DNA of 64,000 nucleotides from Bacteroidota bacterium (GTDB lineage Bacteria; Bacteroidota; Bacteroidia; NS11-12g; UBA955): NCBI GenBank assembly GCA_016787485.1, contig JAEUUL010000008.1, positions 1 to 64,000 of the forward strand, read 5' to 3'. Shown piece by piece: positions 16,470 to 24,711 of this stretch (position 1 is its first letter; each line of letters starts with the position of its first letter). The notes under the pieces were generated by a model. It saw only the letters and a program-made list of their open reading frames with translations, ran no database searches and was not told where the DNA came from. The position numbers and the translations under genes were made by a program.

Positions 16470-16730
16470 TCAGGCTTCTGCGTTCACAACAGAAACAAAG
16501 CTGCGTCCTTCGCGGCTTTTGCGGAATTTCACCACACCATCGGCCAGAGCAAACAGGGTATGGTCTTTACCGATGCCTACATTCACGCTGGGGTGGTGTT
16601 TGGTTCCACGCTGACGCACGATGATGTTTCCGGCTTTAACCACCTGGCCGCCGAATATTTTCACACCCAGTCGCTTGCTGTGTGATTCCCGTCCGTTTTT
16701 GGTGCTACCCGCACCTTTTTTATGTGCCAT
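16470..16730 (-). CDS. rpmA: 50S ribosomal protein L27
   Basis: 86 aa with the conserved '[24 protein letters not shown]' start and '[19 protein letters not shown]'. The N-terminus begins directly with the mature AHKKG form and has no cleavable extension. L27 reaches the peptidyl-transferase centre. It is transcribed with rplU, the universal arrangement. Confidence 0.98.
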   Translation of the reverse strand: MAHKKGAGSTKNGRESHSKRLGVKIFGGQVVKAGNIIVRQRGTKHHPSVNVGIGKDHTLFALADGVVKFRKSREGRSFVSVVNAEA

Positions 16731-16761
16731 TTCTTTACGTTTTCTATACTAAAGGTGAAAC

Positions 16762-17073
16762 TTACGCTTTAATGCTTTCGATTTTCAGACGTGTGAGGTA
16801 ATCGCGGTGACCATTGCGCTTGGTATAACCCTTGCGGCGTTTCTTTTTGAACACGATGACTTTGTCACCCTTGCCATGGCTTTCTACAGTGGCTGTAACA
16901 CGGGCACCTGAAACGGTAGGTGTCCCTACTTTCACGTTGCCGTTGCCACCAATCAGCATGACCTGATCAAACTCTATTTTGGCACCTTCTTCGGCACCCA
17001 GGCGATTTACAATCAGGTATTTGTTCTCTTCTACCCTGTACTGTCGGCCGGCTATCTCTACTATGGCGTACAT
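16762..17073 (-). CDS. rplU: 50S ribosomal protein L21
   Basis: 103 aa. The start MYAIVEIAGRQYRVEE at 17073 is the conserved one; an in-frame upstream ATG (17100) would overlap the promoter box and add nonconserved residues. It contains the L21 signature 'VIVFKKKRRKGYTKRNGHRDYLT'. First gene of rplU-rpmA, with a TAACTTTG promoter box 24 nt upstream. Confidence 0.97.
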   Translation of the reverse strand: MYAIVEIAGRQYRVEENKYLIVNRLGAEEGAKIEFDQVMLIGGNGNVKVGTPTVSGARVTATVESHGKGDKVIVFKKKRRKGYTKRNGHRDYLTRLKIESIKA

Positions 17074-17097
17074 GATTTTCTCTGAAAAATTGGGCTG

Positions 17098-17105
17098 CAA
17101 AGTTA
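17098..17105 (-). promoter_or_regulatory. -7 promoter box TAACTTTG for rplU
   Basis: On the minus strand TAACTTTG fits TAnnTTTG, with ATTG about 20 nt upstream as a weak -33. It leaves a short leader of about 20 nt before the rplU ATG, longer than for most genes here. Confidence 0.6.
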
Positions 17106-17294
17106 GGAAAATCCATCAAGTATTCCAATGATTCTCCCAAAATTTCACAATCGATGTGGATGCAGACCCTTTTTTATGTTTACAAACCGCTGGCAGCAGG
17201 ACTTTCCAATAAATTGCACACCTGAAACGTTATCATGGGAAAGTTGTCTAAAACAATTGCCCCTCAGCATTTCCATACGCCCGACTATGCCATG

Positions 17295-17302
17295 TATATT
17301 TG
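17295..17302 (+). promoter_or_regulatory. -7 promoter box TATATTTG
   Basis: TATATTTG lies 8 nt before the ATG at 17311. TTTC (17270-17273) is a possible -33 with a 21-nt spacer. It argues for the downstream ATG, since an upstream start would lie before the promoter. Confidence 0.55.
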
Positions 17303-17310
17303 CACGTTTC

Positions 17311-18978
17311 ATGTACAGAAAGTTTTTCATTGCTTGTTTGTTTGTGTCTGCCATGGCTGCGGCCAGAGCTCAGGGTGGCGGGACCAAGGGCGGAATCAAC
17401 GACGGTTCGGTGGTTACCGGTGTGTATAAACCCAAATTGATTGCAGCCAGCAAGTTGCTCATAGACCCCACCATTCCTAAAGCAGAAAGCCAGATTCTGA
17501 ATGTAACCTACAATGTGGCAGACTACCGCTGGAACACCCGGAAAATCACCCGCATATTGCCACCGGTCAAGCATTTTGAACCCGGACTCGACACCTCATA
17601 CAACCCCAATTATATCAGACTGGGAGCCGGAAACTACTTCCACAAACTGGGAGAATTGTATATCGCAAACCGGGCCAATGCCAAGTATGCCTATAACCTG
17701 GCCATACAGCACCTGAGTGCAGACCAGAGCAAAGTATCGGAAGACACCAAAAACAACCTGCGCGATTTCAGTTCCAATAAAGGGTACCTGTATGGCGCAC
17801 GGTTTTTCAAAAAGAGCAGTTTGGGAATACAGGTCAACTACCTGCGGGATATGAACCGCTATTTTGCCAAAGACACCATTTGGGAAAAAGACTTTGTATC
17901 CACCTTTAAGAAAATCAGTGAAAATGTAGGTGCCAGTGTGCTGTATGATTTAAAAGCACTGGAGAAAAAGCCCGGCTTTCAGGCAGGCATTATGTTCAAC
18001 AACTTTTTCAACAACCTGAATCACAGTGAAACTGAAATCGGTGGCAAAACCGGTTGGGATTTTGTGTTTCCAAAATTCAGCACCTTTGGCAGCCTGGGGG
18101 TTACCAATCTCAAATACCGCCAATCCTTTACCACCACCCGCCAATGGTTTATCGATCTGTTGCCACGGGTAAAATACTACAACAAACAAAACGGGGTGGA
18201 CATCACTGCCGGAATCAATCTTACCTGGGTTATCAAGGATACCCTTACTCCGGTTACCTATTTCAACCCTTACCTGTACGGAGAGAAAAAACTGGAGGGT
18301 TTCAAAATGAAAGTGTACGGAGGAATTGATGGCGGATTGCGCCGCAACTCCCTGCGCCGGTTCAGTGAGCAGGTTCCTTTTACCTATGACACACTGCGTG
18401 TACTGAATACATATGAGCAACTGAGGGGATATGCCGGATTGAAAGGCCGTATTACCGAAAACTCACAGTTCAGCCTTGAGTTTGGCGGAAACAGTGTAAG
18501 CGACCTGCCACTGGTTGTGAACAGCGGGGACAGCATTCGCAGCCTCAATGTGGTTTATGACGATGTGGCTTCTCTGTATTTTGCCGCTGACCTTCGTTTC
18601 AGCATTGGCGAAAAACTGCGTGTAGGGGCTACAGGCAGATTTACGGATTATACCACTACCAATGAGCAGAAAGCATGGCACTTGCCGGCTGGCACTTATT
18701 CTCTCAGCATACAGTATATTCCGGTAAGAAATCTCATTTTTCAGGCCGGAGTGGATGGCATGGGCCGCAGATTCAGCCGCAATCTTGCCAATCCCAGCCT
18801 GGCCAATTTATCGATGAAAGCCTTTGCCGATGCGCATTTGCGTGCCGATTACAGAGTGAATAACCTGGGTCGGATCTGGGTTCAGGCCAGCAACCTGATC
18901 AATCAGAAATACCAGATGTGGAACGGTTTCTACAATTACGGTTTCACCATATTGGGCGGTATTGCAGCATCTTTTTAA
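17311..18978 (+). CDS. Outer-membrane beta-barrel protein, TonB-receptor-like barrel without visible plug
   Basis: About 555 aa with a signal peptide (MYRKFFIACLFVSAMAAARAQ). Many alternating amphipathic strands follow, such as 'SLGIQVNYLRDMNRYF', 'WFIDLLPRVKYYN', 'FSLEFGGNSV' and 'LHLRADYRVNNLGRIWVQASNLINQKYQMWNGF'. The last resembles the C-terminal strands of TonB-dependent receptors ('N..N..Y..W'), and the protein ends in Phe as many barrels do. I see no plug-domain or TonB-box motif. It may be a porin-like or assembly-related barrel; the substrate is unknown. Confidence 0.75.
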   Translation: MYRKFFIACLFVSAMAAARAQGGGTKGGINDGSVVTGVYKPKLIAASKLLIDPTIPKAESQILNVTYNVADYRWNTRKITRILPPVKHFEPGLDTSYNPNYIRLGAGNYFHKLGELYIANRANAKYAYNLAIQHLSADQSKVSEDTKNNLRDFSSNKGYLYGARFFKKSSLGIQVNYLRDMNRYFAKDTIWEKDFVSTFKKISENVGASVLYDLKALEKKPGFQAGIMFNNFFNNLNHSETEIGGKTGWDFVFPKFSTFGSLGVTNLKYRQSFTTTRQWFIDLLPRVKYYNKQNGVDITAGINLTWVIKDTLTPVTYFNPYLYGEKKLEGFKMKVYGGIDGGLRRNSLRRFSEQVPFTYDTLRVLNTYEQLRGYAGLKGRITENSQFSLEFGGNSVSDLPLVVNSGDSIRSLNVVYDDVASLYFAADLRFSIGEKLRVGATGRFTDYTTTNEQKAWHLPAGTYSLSIQYIPVRNLIFQAGVDGMGRRFSRNLANPSLANLSMKAFADAHLRADYRVNNLGRIWVQASNLINQKYQMWNGFYNYGFTILGGIAASF

Positions 18979-18998
18979 CACAATCGGCACATTCATAG

Positions 18999-19006
18999 TA
19001 ATTTTG
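18999..19006 (+). promoter_or_regulatory. -7 promoter box TAATTTTG
   Basis: TAATTTTG ends 5 nt before the ATG of the CCDC81/SPOR gene, again implying an almost leaderless transcript. Confidence 0.5.
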
Positions 19007-19011
19007 TAACG

Positions 19012-20082
19012 ATGATGGAAGGATTGGAACTACTGGAGGAAACCCTGCTGAGGCTGATAGGAACACATGCCTGCGTGGCAGTTCCCGGTCTGGGCTCATT
19101 TATTCTCAGACATGCACCAGCATCGGCCAATGTATTCAACGGTGAAATCAAACCCGCCGGTGAAACCCTGTTTTTCAATGCCGCCCTGCAGGCTGATGAC
19201 GGAACGGTGGCCAACGACCTGCGCGAAAACCTGGGCATAAGCTACCAGGCAGCGCTGGATATGATTTCCGCCGAGGTACAAAGTTTACGCAACGGATTGC
19301 AGCAGCACAGAAATGTGCCATTGGGCAAACTGGGCAATTTTTTCCTGAACAGCGAAAATCAACTGTTCTTTTTACCATCCCCAAAACTGAATCTGAGCCC
19401 GGGTTCCTTCGGGTTGGAAATACTGAATTTTGCCGCTGCCGCAAAATCGCAGACCCAGACAGAACCTGTGGCCAAACCGGTTGCAACCGGTCCCGAAAAG
19501 AAAGAATATCAGCAATCAGAGCCGGAAACCGAAGAGGCTGAAATACTGGAAATCAGCATGAATCCGGATACTGACAGACAGCGCCGCAGTCTTCCATGGA
19601 AAATTGCGGCTACGGTTGCACTGGTAGCAATGGCCGGAACATCGGTATTTCTGGCGCGCAGATTTATGCCGGCCGCCACAAAGGTGCAACAAGCAACCAC
19701 TGCCCTGCCCGCCGCTGAAAAACAGGCCACACCAGAACCGAAAGCGGCCGAAATTCCGGAAAAAAAGGTTGAAAAAGCTGTTTACCCTGCAGAAGATAAA
19801 GGTATAGTAGAAAAGGAGACAGCCATGAAAACCGGAAAAGGCAACTACTTCGTCTATACCGGTTCATATATGGGAGAAACAGTGGCAAAACAGGAAAAAA
19901 GCAAGCTGAACAAAGTTGGCAAAGCAGCCATCCTGGTTCGTGGCAAGGGAAGTTCACTCATCCGGCTTGTTATCGGCAGGTTTGCGACCTATGCCCAGGC
20001 AGAGAATTTTGCGGGCAGCTTCTCACAGGAAGAACAGAACAAGTTGCAGATTAAACAGTTAAACCCGGAAATACTTCCATAA
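19012..20082 (+). CDS. CCDC81-type HU-domain / TM / SPOR protein
   Basis: 356 aa. The N-terminal ~125 residues match the duplicated prokaryotic HU-like CCDC81 domains ('LIGTHACVAVPGLGSFILRH', 'LRENLGISYQAALDMISAEVQSLRNGL', 'VPLGKLGNFFLNSENQLFFLP'). A linker and one TM segment follow (~197-215, 'WKIAATVALVAMAGTSVFLA'). The C-terminal SPOR domain is seen at ~282-352 ('YFVYTGSYMGETVAKQEKSKLNKVGK...VIGRFATYAQAENFAGSF'). SPOR binds denuded septal peptidoglycan. The cytoplasmic HU-like part may touch DNA or division proteins; this role is inference. It lies in line with the TonB-like and folC genes. Confidence 0.85.
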   Translation: MMEGLELLEETLLRLIGTHACVAVPGLGSFILRHAPASANVFNGEIKPAGETLFFNAALQADDGTVANDLRENLGISYQAALDMISAEVQSLRNGLQQHRNVPLGKLGNFFLNSENQLFFLPSPKLNLSPGSFGLEILNFAAAAKSQTQTEPVAKPVATGPEKKEYQQSEPETEEAEILEISMNPDTDRQRRSLPWKIAATVALVAMAGTSVFLARRFMPAATKVQQATTALPAAEKQATPEPKAAEIPEKKVEKAVYPAEDKGIVEKETAMKTGKGNYFVYTGSYMGETVAKQEKSKLNKVGKAAILVRGKGSSLIRLVIGRFATYAQAENFAGSFSQEEQNKLQIKQLNPEILP

Positions 20083-20092
20083 TTCATTGCCT

Positions 20093-20911
20093 ATGTCCAT
20101 GTACGTTGTAGAAGAGAAACTGATTTCCACACCACGCATAAGGCTTACTTCAGGAGTATTGAGCCTGCTTGTAACAGCGATTATCGTTCTGTTGCTGTTT
20201 TTTCTCCGCATCTACGTACCAGACCCTCCGTTTGAAACCAAAAAAGGAGAATTGGAACTTGACTTTGGGATGGTGGACGGTGGCTTTGGCCAACCCGATC
20301 AGGGAGGACCTTCCCCTACCCCTCCGGCCCAGGGCAGTGATGCCGGCGACGGCGGCAGCCCTTCACAGGCAGGTGGACAGGGTGAAGTGGTAAACAACGA
20401 CGGAACGGATAACGTGGCATTGCCTCCGATAAAACCACCGGCCAGTACAAAACCATCTGAAGACCCCAACCTGAAAGCCCGTTTGGGTAAAATCGGAAAA
20501 CGAACAGGCACCGGCACCACAGGCGACCCCAACGGTTGGCCAGGCGGATCCGGCACCACAGGCAGCGGCAAAGGGGGAAACAACGGTGGGGTTACCGGCG
20601 ATGGGGGTAAAAAACCCGGTGCACGTGGAAACGGTCTTTACAGTACAAACTTTACCAACTTCCGGTTGAACTCCAGTGTAACCAAAGTGGATAACGACGG
20701 TTGGGGAAATATAGTTGTACGTCTGCGGGTGAATTGCGAGGGTAAACCCAGCATACTCAGCTGGAATGAGCCAGGCACCACCTATACCGGAACCGATGCC
20801 AATATGCGTGCGGTATTTACCTACTTCTTAAGTCACAGTTATTTTACCAAAACCGGTGAAACCTGTCCGGAAAGCGGACTTGTTACCCTTACTGTAAAAC
20901 AAGGCTTGTAA
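20093..20911 (+). CDS. TonB-like energy-transducer family protein with Gly/Pro-rich periplasmic linker
   Basis: About 272 aa from ATG 20093 (a TTG at 20087 is less likely). One N-terminal TM helix (~17-38, 'LSLLVTAIIVLLLFFLRIYV') is followed by PDPPFET. A long Gly/Pro/Thr-rich, low-complexity linker then leads to a small C-terminal domain ('GNIVVRLRVNCEGKPSILSWNEPGTTY'). This is the layout of Bacteroidota proteins annotated as TonB energy transducers, although a classical TonB C-terminal YP motif is not visible. It starts 10 nt after the SPOR gene and ends 15 nt before folC, so it is cotranscribed with both. Confidence 0.7.
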   Translation: MSMYVVEEKLISTPRIRLTSGVLSLLVTAIIVLLLFFLRIYVPDPPFETKKGELELDFGMVDGGFGQPDQGGPSPTPPAQGSDAGDGGSPSQAGGQGEVVNNDGTDNVALPPIKPPASTKPSEDPNLKARLGKIGKRTGTGTTGDPNGWPGGSGTTGSGKGGNNGGVTGDGGKKPGARGNGLYSTNFTNFRLNSSVTKVDNDGWGNIVVRLRVNCEGKPSILSWNEPGTTYTGTDANMRAVFTYFLSHSYFTKTGETCPESGLVTLTVKQGL

Positions 20912-20926
20912 TCCGCTGGTACCGGT

Positions 20927-22150
20927 ATGGTCACCTACGAGGAAACCCTGAATTATCTTTACAGCAGGTTGCCTGTTTTCCAGCATATAGGCCCTGCTGC
21001 CTATAAAGCGGACCTGAACAATACCATTGCCATTTGCAAGGCACTTGGTAATCCTGAAAACCGGTTTAAATCTGTGCATATAGCCGGAACCAATGGCAAA
21101 GGCAGTGTTAGCAGCATGCTTGCTGCCATATTCACAGCACATGGTTATAAAACCGGCCTGTATACCTCTCCCCATCTCAAAGACTTCCGGGAGAGAATCC
21201 GTATAAACGGAAATTGCATACCCGGTGCAGATGTGGTTGATTTTACCGAACGGCATAAAGACCTGATTGAAAGCCTCAAACCCAGTTTTTTTGAAATTAC
21301 TGTGGGCATGGCATTTGACTACTTTGCCCGGGAGCATGTGGATATTGCCATCATAGAAACCGGACTGGGCGGACGTCTGGACAGCACCAATGTGATTACC
21401 CCGGAACTTTCGGTGGTGACCAACATAGGATGGGACCATATGGACCTGCTGGGCAACAGCCTCACGCAAATTGCATCGGAAAAGGCGGGCATCATCAAAC
21501 CCGGCATACCAGCCGTTCTGGGAGAATGGAATGCACAAACACTCGAGGTCTTTCAGCACCGTGCGCATGCCTGCAATACCTCACTCAGGCTTGCGTCTTC
21601 AGCACCCGCTGAATGGGAAACTGCCTGCGAACTGAAAGGGAATTACCAGAAGCAAAATCTGGCAACCCTGCATTGTGCCATACAAGCACTGCGCGAAAAC
21701 GGGTACGAATTTGAAGAGCCCTTAATCACAAATGCACTGAGCAGAATCAAAGAATTAACCGGATTGCGCGGCCGATGGGAAATACTGGGGACAGAACCAC
21801 AGATCATTGCTGACACGGCGCACAACGCAGACGGCTTGCAGCTTGTAATTGCACAGCTCCTTCAAATTCCGCACAGGCAATTGCACGTAGTGCTGGGAGT
21901 GGTAAAGGACAAAGACCTCAGCCGTATTTTACCGCTGTTTCCCGAAAATGCCAGGTATTATTTTGCCAAACCCTCTGTGCTGCGTGGTATGGAAGCAACA
22001 GAGCTACAGGAAAAAGCCGCGGCATATGGCATGAATGGAAACGCCTTCCCCACGGTGCACGAGGCATTGCTGGAAGCCCGCGCAGCAGCTGAGCCAGACG
22101 ACCTTATCTACATTGGCGGGAGTACGTTTACCGTGGCAGATGCCCTCTGA
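20927..22150 (+). CDS. folC: Bifunctional folylpolyglutamate synthase / dihydrofolate synthase
   Basis: 407 aa, cytoplasmic Mur-ligase family. The P-loop 'HIAGTNGKGSVSSM' (~56-69) and 'TGLYTSPHLKDFRERIRINGN' are seen. The second domain has 'LRGRWEILGTEPQIIADTAHNADGL', the folC dinucleotide/ATP-site motif. It joins glutamate to dihydropteroate and extends the polyglutamate tail of folates. The other folate gene in the window (folP, 52.2 kb) is unlinked. It ends directly next to the convergent esterase gene. Confidence 0.95.
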   Translation: MVTYEETLNYLYSRLPVFQHIGPAAYKADLNNTIAICKALGNPENRFKSVHIAGTNGKGSVSSMLAAIFTAHGYKTGLYTSPHLKDFRERIRINGNCIPGADVVDFTERHKDLIESLKPSFFEITVGMAFDYFAREHVDIAIIETGLGGRLDSTNVITPELSVVTNIGWDHMDLLGNSLTQIASEKAGIIKPGIPAVLGEWNAQTLEVFQHRAHACNTSLRLASSAPAEWETACELKGNYQKQNLATLHCAIQALRENGYEFEEPLITNALSRIKELTGLRGRWEILGTEPQIIADTAHNADGLQLVIAQLLQIPHRQLHVVLGVVKDKDLSRILPLFPENARYYFAKPSVLRGMEATELQEKAAAYGMNGNAFPTVHEALLEARAAAEPDDLIYIGGSTFTVADAL

Positions 22151-23308
22151 TCAGGGCAGAATAGAAAAGCGCATTACTTCCTTATTATAAATAAGAAAAT
22201 ACACTCCTGAAGATAACCCAGGTTTTACCCCATTATCCAATACGAATTTTTGCAGAAGTCTTCCCTGTCCGTTTAAAATGACGGCATCCGTTGCCGGCAG
22301 ATGGCTATGAAATTGCGTTCCGTCAAACCAAACCCGCTTTGAATGTGCTTGCATCTTGTGAATCCCTGTTGTATTGTTTCCTAAAAGATAGGCCCAGGCA
22401 GCATCGTACAAAGGGTTGTTATCAAGGTCCTTAGGCACGTATGCTGAAACAATCGTACTGTTATGGTATGGCGTCCCTCCATTATCAGCCGGTTCGCGTT
22501 CTGTAGTCAGGCAATGTGTACTAAAATACGGTGGAGACATACTGTCTGCACTTTTTATCCCACCCAGATTCCTGATTTTCAAAGCCTGCCAAAACTCAAT
22601 TTGATTTTGAAACGGCAATACTTCATCACCACGATGCGTAAAGCAATACAATCTTTCAGCAGGTGTTTCGCCAGTCTGGTATACCCATGATGCTGGTTTA
22701 TTTTTCATCGTGTGATAGTCCATTCCCGCAAAGGATACCACCCGTTCCACTTCATAAATTTTGCTGATAAACAGCGCATGGCCGGCCCCCTGACTATGAC
22801 CTGTCAACACCAGATTTTGCCATTTCACTGTACTGTCATTTTCAAGAAACTGAGCCCAGTTGTCAGCAGGGTATTGAATTTTCAGGTATATCAGCAACTT
22901 TACCAACCTGTTTTCAATACAATCTGTGCGATTTACATCAATTCCGGCATTCAGGTCTTTTCCTGTGAGCACCTCCATGCGGGCAGAAGTAAAACAATTG
23001 GTATCAGAACTGGTTCCGCAAATTGAGTTTGTAGTAACGGCATTGCTATACATTAATCCGGCCACATGATACCCCATATTGGCTGCTTTTTTCAAAAAGA
23101 GCTGATAAAACTGAGGGATTGTGCCTGTACCCGGCAGGAATACCATAAGTCGGTTACGCGAAGGCGCTACAGGGCTGTAAACATAATGGTTTTCAGTATA
23201 ATTTTTAATGTTTGAATCTGTATAGGGTGGCGGAACCAACAGCGGACTCTGGGCATATACGCCAAGTATGCACATACCCAGGAGAACTGTAAGTTGTACC
23301 CTTATCAT
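22151..23308 (-). CDS. Secreted alpha/beta-hydrolase esterase with short T9SS-like tail
   Basis: About 385 aa with a signal peptide (MIRVQLTVLLGMCILGVYAQ). The alpha/beta-hydrolase core has the nucleophile elbow 'LVLTGHSQGAGHALF' (Ser in GHSQG), an oxyanion-region 'LMVFLPGTGTIPQFY' and 'YCFTHRGDEVLPFQNQ' as the probable acid region; it resembles BPSS1187-like uncharacterised esterases. The last ~60 residues ('VILNGQGRLLQKF...SGVYFLIYNKEVMRFSIL') look like a truncated T9SS type-A C-terminal domain. The start ATG shares a base with the TGA of the upstream sugar dehydrogenase (TGATG), so the genes are coupled. Substrate unknown. Confidence 0.8.
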   Translation of the reverse strand: MIRVQLTVLLGMCILGVYAQSPLLVPPPYTDSNIKNYTENHYVYSPVAPSRNRLMVFLPGTGTIPQFYQLFLKKAANMGYHVAGLMYSNAVTTNSICGTSSDTNCFTSARMEVLTGKDLNAGIDVNRTDCIENRLVKLLIYLKIQYPADNWAQFLENDSTVKWQNLVLTGHSQGAGHALFISKIYEVERVVSFAGMDYHTMKNKPASWVYQTGETPAERLYCFTHRGDEVLPFQNQIEFWQALKIRNLGGIKSADSMSPPYFSTHCLTTEREPADNGGTPYHNSTIVSAYVPKDLDNNPLYDAAWAYLLGNNTTGIHKMQAHSKRVWFDGTQFHSHLPATDAVILNGQGRLLQKFVLDNGVKPGLSSGVYFLIYNKEVMRFSILP

Positions 23309-24612
23309 CACAAACACCAGTAATCCCGTTGCATCTTACCTTGCTGATGGCGGTACAGACCTTTGAGGTCCAGCACAAAACCATCGGGTTTGGTATGGGT
23401 TGCAAACCAGTCTGATTCCAGATGGGTATACTCCTCGTGCGAAACGGCCAGAATAATGCCATCATAGGGCCCCTTTATCCCTTCTGTGAGTGAAAACCCA
23501 TATTCATGCATCAGTTCTTCACTGCTTGCATGCGGGTCTACAACCTCTACATTTACAGAAAAGGCTTTTAGTTCGTTTACGATATCCACGATTTTGGAGT
23601 TGCGTATATCTGCCACATTTTCTTTAAAGGTGGCCCCCATAATAAGTATGCGGCTGTCTTTGACCACTTTGCCCAGGGCATTCAGTTTCTTGATGGCAAC
23701 CTGAGCAATATGCGCTGCCATGCTGTCATTGGTAAACCGGCCCGCAGCAATTACACGCGGATGCAATCCCAGCATTTCTGCTTTGTGCAGCAGGTAGTAA
23801 GGATCTACCCCAATGCAATGCCCTCCCACCAGTCCCGGTGTGTATTTGTGAAAATTCCACTTGGTACCTGCCGCTTCAATCACATCAAAAGTGTTGATGT
23901 TCATTTTGTTGAAAATCATCGAAAGTTCATTCATCAATGAAATATTTACATCCCGTTGGGTGTTCTCAATGATTTTTGCGGCTTCTGCCACCTTTATGGT
24001 CGTGGCTTCATGTATTCCGGCTTCGATGATGCTGCCATACAACTTAGAAATATTGCGCAGGGATTCTTCATCGCATCCGCTTACAATTTTCAGAATTTTG
24101 GGAAGCGGCCGGGCTTTGTCTCCCGGATTGATGCGTTCAGGGCTGTATCCCACTTTAAAATCAGCTACCGCCTTTAGCCCACTCAATTCTTCTATAATAG
24201 GAACACAATCTTCTTCTGTACACCCGGGATAGGTGGTACTTTCGTAGATAACGTAGTCTCCCTTTGAGATGGCATTGCCCACGGTACGGCTTGCTCCCAG
24301 TAACGGAGTCAGGTCTGGTTCATTGGCATCATTGATGGGAGTGGGTACGGCCACAATGTACACACCGCACTCTTGGATTTCACCCGCATCCGCAGTAAAA
24401 CGTATTTTCCGGCCGGCAAACTCTGCTGCCTCAATTTCCTTGCTTGGGTCTATCCCCTGCTGCATCAGGGCTACCCTTTCCGGGTTGATATCAAAGCCAA
24501 CCACATTGAATTTTTTTGCAAATTCCAGTGCAATGGGCAAACCAACGTACCCAAGTCCGATTACACAGATACTTTTCTCTCCGGCAGCAACACGATCAAA
24601 CATTTCCATCAT
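23308..24612 (-). CDS. Nucleotide-sugar dehydrogenase (UDP-HexNAc/UDP-glucose 6-dehydrogenase family)
   Basis: About 434 aa from the conserved start MMEMFDRVAAGEKSICVIGLGYVGLPIALEF, with Rossmann GLGYVG at the N-terminus. The catalytic Cys is in 'GLVGGHCIGVDPYYLLHKA', and the C-terminal domain has 'ILIMGATFKENVADIRNSK'. The wording is closest to the WbpA/TviB group, which oxidises UDP-N-acetylhexosamines to uronic acids for capsule or O-antigen. No other glycan genes are adjacent, only the translationally coupled esterase. It is transcribed from a TAATTTCG box 8 nt upstream. Confidence 0.88.
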   Translation of the reverse strand: MMEMFDRVAAGEKSICVIGLGYVGLPIALEFAKKFNVVGFDINPERVALMQQGIDPSKEIEAAEFAGRKIRFTADAGEIQECGVYIVAVPTPINDANEPDLTPLLGASRTVGNAISKGDYVIYESTTYPGCTEEDCVPIIEELSGLKAVADFKVGYSPERINPGDKARPLPKILKIVSGCDEESLRNISKLYGSIIEAGIHEATTIKVAEAAKIIENTQRDVNISLMNELSMIFNKMNINTFDVIEAAGTKWNFHKYTPGLVGGHCIGVDPYYLLHKAEMLGLHPRVIAAGRFTNDSMAAHIAQVAIKKLNALGKVVKDSRILIMGATFKENVADIRNSKIVDIVNELKAFSVNVEVVDPHASSEELMHEYGFSLTEGIKGPYDGIILAVSHEEYTHLESDWFATHTKPDGFVLDLKGLYRHQQGKMQRDYWCL

Positions 24613-24620
24613 CGAAGGCG

Positions 24621-24628
24621 CGAAATTA
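24621..24628 (-). promoter_or_regulatory. Variant -7 box TAATTTCG for the nucleotide-sugar dehydrogenase
   Basis: On the minus strand TAATTTCG lies 8 nt before the start codon. The same variant occurs upstream of fumC, supporting it as a functional form of TAnnTTTG. Confidence 0.4.
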
Positions 24629-24663
24629 GTTATAGACAGGCTGCTACCCTTCAGGTTGCACAA

Positions 24664-24691
24664 AAAAAGCCACAACAAAGTGTGGCTTTTT
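24664..24691 (-). terminator. Rho-independent terminator of the peptide transporter gene
   Basis: Stem AAAAAGCCACA (24664-24674) / TGTGGCTTTTT (24681-24691) with a 6-nt loop. Flanking A- and T-runs make it able to work in both directions. It lies just after the stop of the POT transporter. Confidence 0.85.
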
Positions 24692-24711
24692 CTGTTTTGT
24701 ACCAGAAAATG